Made by a program: the position numbers and the translations under genes. A stretch of 64,000 nt of DNA. Origin: Phalacrocorax aristotelis. Lineage: Eukaryota > Chordata > Aves > Suliformes > Phalacrocoracidae. Of this stretch, positions 60,615 to 64,000 are shown piece by piece (within the stretch, counting starts at the first letter, position 1; every line of letters starts with the position of its first letter). The notes under the pieces are model-generated. The model saw only the letters and a program-made list of their open reading frames with translations. It was not told the origin of the DNA and ran no database searches. The stretch spans positions 107,179,277 to 107,243,276 of the forward strand of contig NC_134278.1 of the NCBI RefSeq assembly GCF_949628215.1, read 5' to 3'.

Positions 60615-63600
60615 AACAAGTCTGGAAGTTTAAGGTGCAATTCACAGCTCACTGATGTCAATGGGAAACTCTTCATTCGCATCAAGCCCTGCCAGGCTTT
60701 GGAAAGTCATTCCAGGCTCAAGAAGAAACTGTATAAAAGACTGCTTGTGGGAAAAGGGCAGAGATAACCTCAGTGACCTCAATCAGCATTCTCCTTCTCT
60801 CACCTTCATGCTAGATTCACTTGTTTAAATTATTCTTTAAAAAACTCTGACAATAGGTCCCAAGCATTGTGACACTACTACTTACAGCAAGAAGCCGGCC
60901 CCCAAGTCCAGCAGGTCCTTGCACAGAACAAGTCCCCTCCCTTAACCCACCAGCAAGGTGGAGGAGACAAACCCAAGCAGCTCCCTTGCCCTGCCCAACA
61001 CCAGCCTCTTCTTCCCCCTTCATGTTTCCCCAGGCCCACAAGAACAGAGAGGTCCACAGCACAATCCAGACACCAATCCGTTCCATCAAGACACATGCCA
61101 CAGGAGACAGCACCTGCCCAAAATGTCTTTCTTTGACAGAACACCTCAGGTGATGGTAAATGCTGGTGGCATTGCACAGGGACACACGGATTTTGTTGGG
61201 TCCAAATGAGTTTTTGCTTACAAGTTATTGCATTGAGTCCCAGTACCTAAAACCTGTGCGCATTCATGTCTTGCTACAAACATGAGGTGAAATGCTACAA
61301 ATGTCCACAAAAGCAAACTGTTACCTGCTTGCATCCTATCTGCTGACAGCTTTTCTCAGCAAATCCCATGAATTTCCATCTTTGTTGAAATAAGACAGGT
61401 TCTAGTAAGCCCACATGTACCTAATGCTTTATCTAACTTGTTTTTTATACTGGTATTTAACACCTTTAGATCTGTAATAGGTGTATTGAATCTTCTAGAA
61501 AACTGACAGGTGTATACCATTGCTTTGTGTTTGCAACAGGAAATATTCAGAGACACAGGGAAAAACCAAGGTTAACATCAGTGGAGCCAAAAGAGAAAAC
61601 GTGGTGGGTTTCGGTTTAGGTTGGTTGTTTTTTTTTTTTGCCCCAGTTTAACACAGCTGTTTAGAACCTGCCAAGATGTTTAAATTTCATTTAGAAATTA
61701 ACTGCTATATCATAAGCAGTGACAAGGTCATAGTACATAGTTTTGCTTTCTTTTTTATTTACCCATCTGCTCTGGAACAATGAACACTAGGATTAAACCT
61801 AAAAATGCCAAAGTATTCTGCTGATGAACCATCCCTGGCAGCTTCTGACAGAGGCCAGGCTGATGGACACTGGGAAAAGCAGCAACAGGAGTGCTCAGAC
61901 AAACCCTTTCCTGTTTTTCTAATTTGTTTTGGTTGCTTTTCCCACTATACCACTTTTATCATCAGAACCACAATGCTGCCCGTACGCAGATCTATGTAAA
62001 TTAGCAGATACATGCAAAGCTCTCATACGTAATACCATAATTAAAGAATAAACTTTGGGCATTTTAGAGCCAGAGGTAGTAAACTGATGGCTGATAAATA
62101 CTGATAACAGTCCCAATGTAATTAATGTAGGACCAAACACTGCAATAGTACATAAAATTCACAAATGAGGTTTTAATTCCTTTCATTAAATTTTAATCAG
62201 CTTCTCATTTTTTGAGGTTTAGATTAAAAAGCAATCTAACTTTATATTCCTTTGCCATGTTCTTCAGTTTTGCTCCCATCCCATCCCCTAGATTTTGCAT
62301 GTAACCGAAGCACAATAAGGAGAAGCTGAGAAGTGAAACCTACAGCAACATTTACAAATTAAGAGCTAAGTTAGATATCAGCTACCCCATACACACAATA
62401 TAAATTTTAGTTCTTCTCTCTTCATTAGGATTGATGACATTGCTGGAAAATAAGGAGCACATAATACCTTTTATGGGAACGTAAAGCACAGGCGAATTAG
62501 CAGAGAGAGAATGCAGCTAAATCAATTTCTCATCTCAAGATAGTAATGGAGGCAATTTCTTGAACTTTACTATGCTTGTAATGTATTGATCAGCAAAGCT
62601 TCACACTGAAAGTTAAACCAGGTATTTTTCCAGGGATAAAATGGAGGATTGGCAGTAAAACTCTAGGCAACACACCAAAGAATGGGGATTTTCTTCAGCC
62701 ACGTTACAGTTCAGAAACTCAAAGTTTCCACCTACCAGCAAGTTAGTGCAACACCTGAGAGCAACGTTTCTAGACGAAGGCTGAATTGGTCCTGCAGAAG
62801 CCTTCACAGAGCAAATTTAAGGAGAAGCAGAAAGACACAGTGCTGCTCTCTGGAAGCGATGGCACAAACGCCAGTACCAGTTACGCTACCTGTGGCATGA
62901 GGCTGTGGCAGCAGCCTGGAGGCAGCATTTTTGTTGCAACACCCCAGCCCCACTTGTCTGAGGATCACCATACAGAGCCATTTCCTAGAGGTCTTTCAGC
63001 CTCCACTGTGATTACATCGTACTCTGAGATGCTGATCCCCTTCCTGAAATTCTGCTACTGCTCTGAGGCCTAACGGCAGGTTAGGATGAGAACCTCCTTC
63101 TGGCCCATGAACACAACCACCACAAAGAGCAGCGACACCAAGGAAGGCCATGAATGTGATCCATGGGCTGGTCGAGTGTGCCTGGCACAGGCCATGTGCT
63201 TCCAAGGACAATGCAACAGCTGCACTGCAGATTTTTAGATATTAAAAAGAACATTTTTAGATATCAAAGCAACAATACAGATCAAAGACTATCTACGCGT
63301 ATCCTCTACCAAAGTAAAGTGAAATGTTTGACATATACTTCTAGAATAGCTATATTTAACAGGATAGACTTTTCTATCATTTGACATTAGAAGTTAACTG
63401 AAGTGTTAAAGTTGGAAACTCAGACTTCCTACAGATCACCATCAGAGCATCCAAAATGTGATTCTGAGAGAATACAAAAGAAAAAAAAAAAAGTCATTTG
63501 GGATTTTGGGATTTCTCTTCTCCTGCCCAGCAGCTGCCTGTCTACCTAACCATACACAAACACCAGCTGATAACCTTCCCATGAAATTAATAAACCTCAC

Positions 63601-64000
63601 CTGCTTCAAATCAATGAAACACAAGAGTTTTCTGTACTGTATTTGTCATTATTTCTATTACAAAAAAGTGACAGAGCATCCTGTTATCTAAATTGGCTGG
63701 TCATGATTAAATAGTATTTAATTATTTTTGGAGCAGAAAAGGGGAAAGTAAGCCACCTTAAGATGAGAAACATAAGAACAACAACAGAGTAAATTTATTA
63801 AACCAGCAATACCAACAAAACTGTAATATCAACTGGCAAACCAGCAACAAAAAAGTTGAAAGTACCAGAACTATCATCAATTGTTTGAACCATTAATTTG
63901 GCTCTCTTAACACAACTACATCAGAGCACAGTCTCTCCCACATGCTGGAAATCCTCTCTTAACCATCACCTTCATGATTTTGTTTCCCTTCCCTGGTCCA
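60615..64000 (-). other. Presumed TRERF1 5' intron, last part
   Basis: AT-rich sequence without recognised exon, repeat family or promoter. It probably continues the TRERF1 5' intron beyond the window. It could instead be upstream intergenic DNA if a weak first exon was missed. Confidence 0.5.

Noticed and set aside
1-64000. CRISPR arrays, rRNA, tRNA, bacterial operons or phage genes
   Set aside because: No regularly spaced repeats, rRNA cores or tRNA cloverleaf signatures were noticed. The sequence is plainly eukaryotic. A tRNAscan/Infernal run would be decisive for small RNAs.

Overview
This is vertebrate nuclear DNA, almost certainly from a bird. Three genes are split into many short GT-AG exons separated by AT-rich introns. 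The interspersed repeats are chicken-repeat-1 (CR1) LINEs ending in the typical short ATTCTATG-type 3' repeat. Two CpG islands mark promoters. There is no prokaryotic gene organisation, and I found no CRISPR array, tRNA or rRNA.

All three genes lie on the minus strand, so they read right to left. (1) UTP25 (DIEXF, a nucleolar SSU-processome factor) has its first four coding exons at 2036-5881. The rest of the gene lies beyond the left edge. Its CpG-island promoter covers about 5.0-6.5 kb. (2) MRPS10 (mitochondrial ribosomal protein uS10m) is complete, with seven coding exons from ATG at 24236 to stop at 17655. It encodes 197 aa and starts in a second CpG island at about 23.9-24.6 kb. (3) TRERF1 (TReP-132, a zinc-finger/ELM2/SANT transcriptional regulator) has a complete coding region in 14 exons, from ATG at 49840 to stop at 28199. 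It encodes about 1165-1169 aa. A spliced 5' UTR runs to an acceptor at 50108, so its promoter and non-coding first exon(s) lie further right, probably beyond 64 kb. I reconstructed the exon boundaries by hand from splice sites. Reading phases agree at every junction of all three genes.

Layout: 1-5781 UTP25 exons and introns; 5.0-6.5 kb CpG island; 6.6-17.6 kb intergenic, with a truncated CR1 at 9.8-10.4 kb; 17.6-24.2 kb MRPS10; 24.3-28.2 kb MRPS10 upstream region and probable TRERF1 3' UTR; 28.2-50.1 kb TRERF1, whose 6.4-kb intron carries a CR1 nested in an older, opposite-strand CR1; 50.1-64 kb presumed TRERF1 5' intron, with a third CR1 at 59.1-60.6 kb.

The genes have separate housekeeping or regulatory jobs (nucleolar rRNA processing, mitochondrial translation, transcription control) and form no pathway. 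The main evolutionary point is the neighbourhood. In human, MRPS10 and TRERF1 are adjacent on 6p21.1 while UTP25 is on 1q32.2, so this window spans a synteny junction in the 6.5-17.5 kb interval. I found no convincing new multi-gene system.
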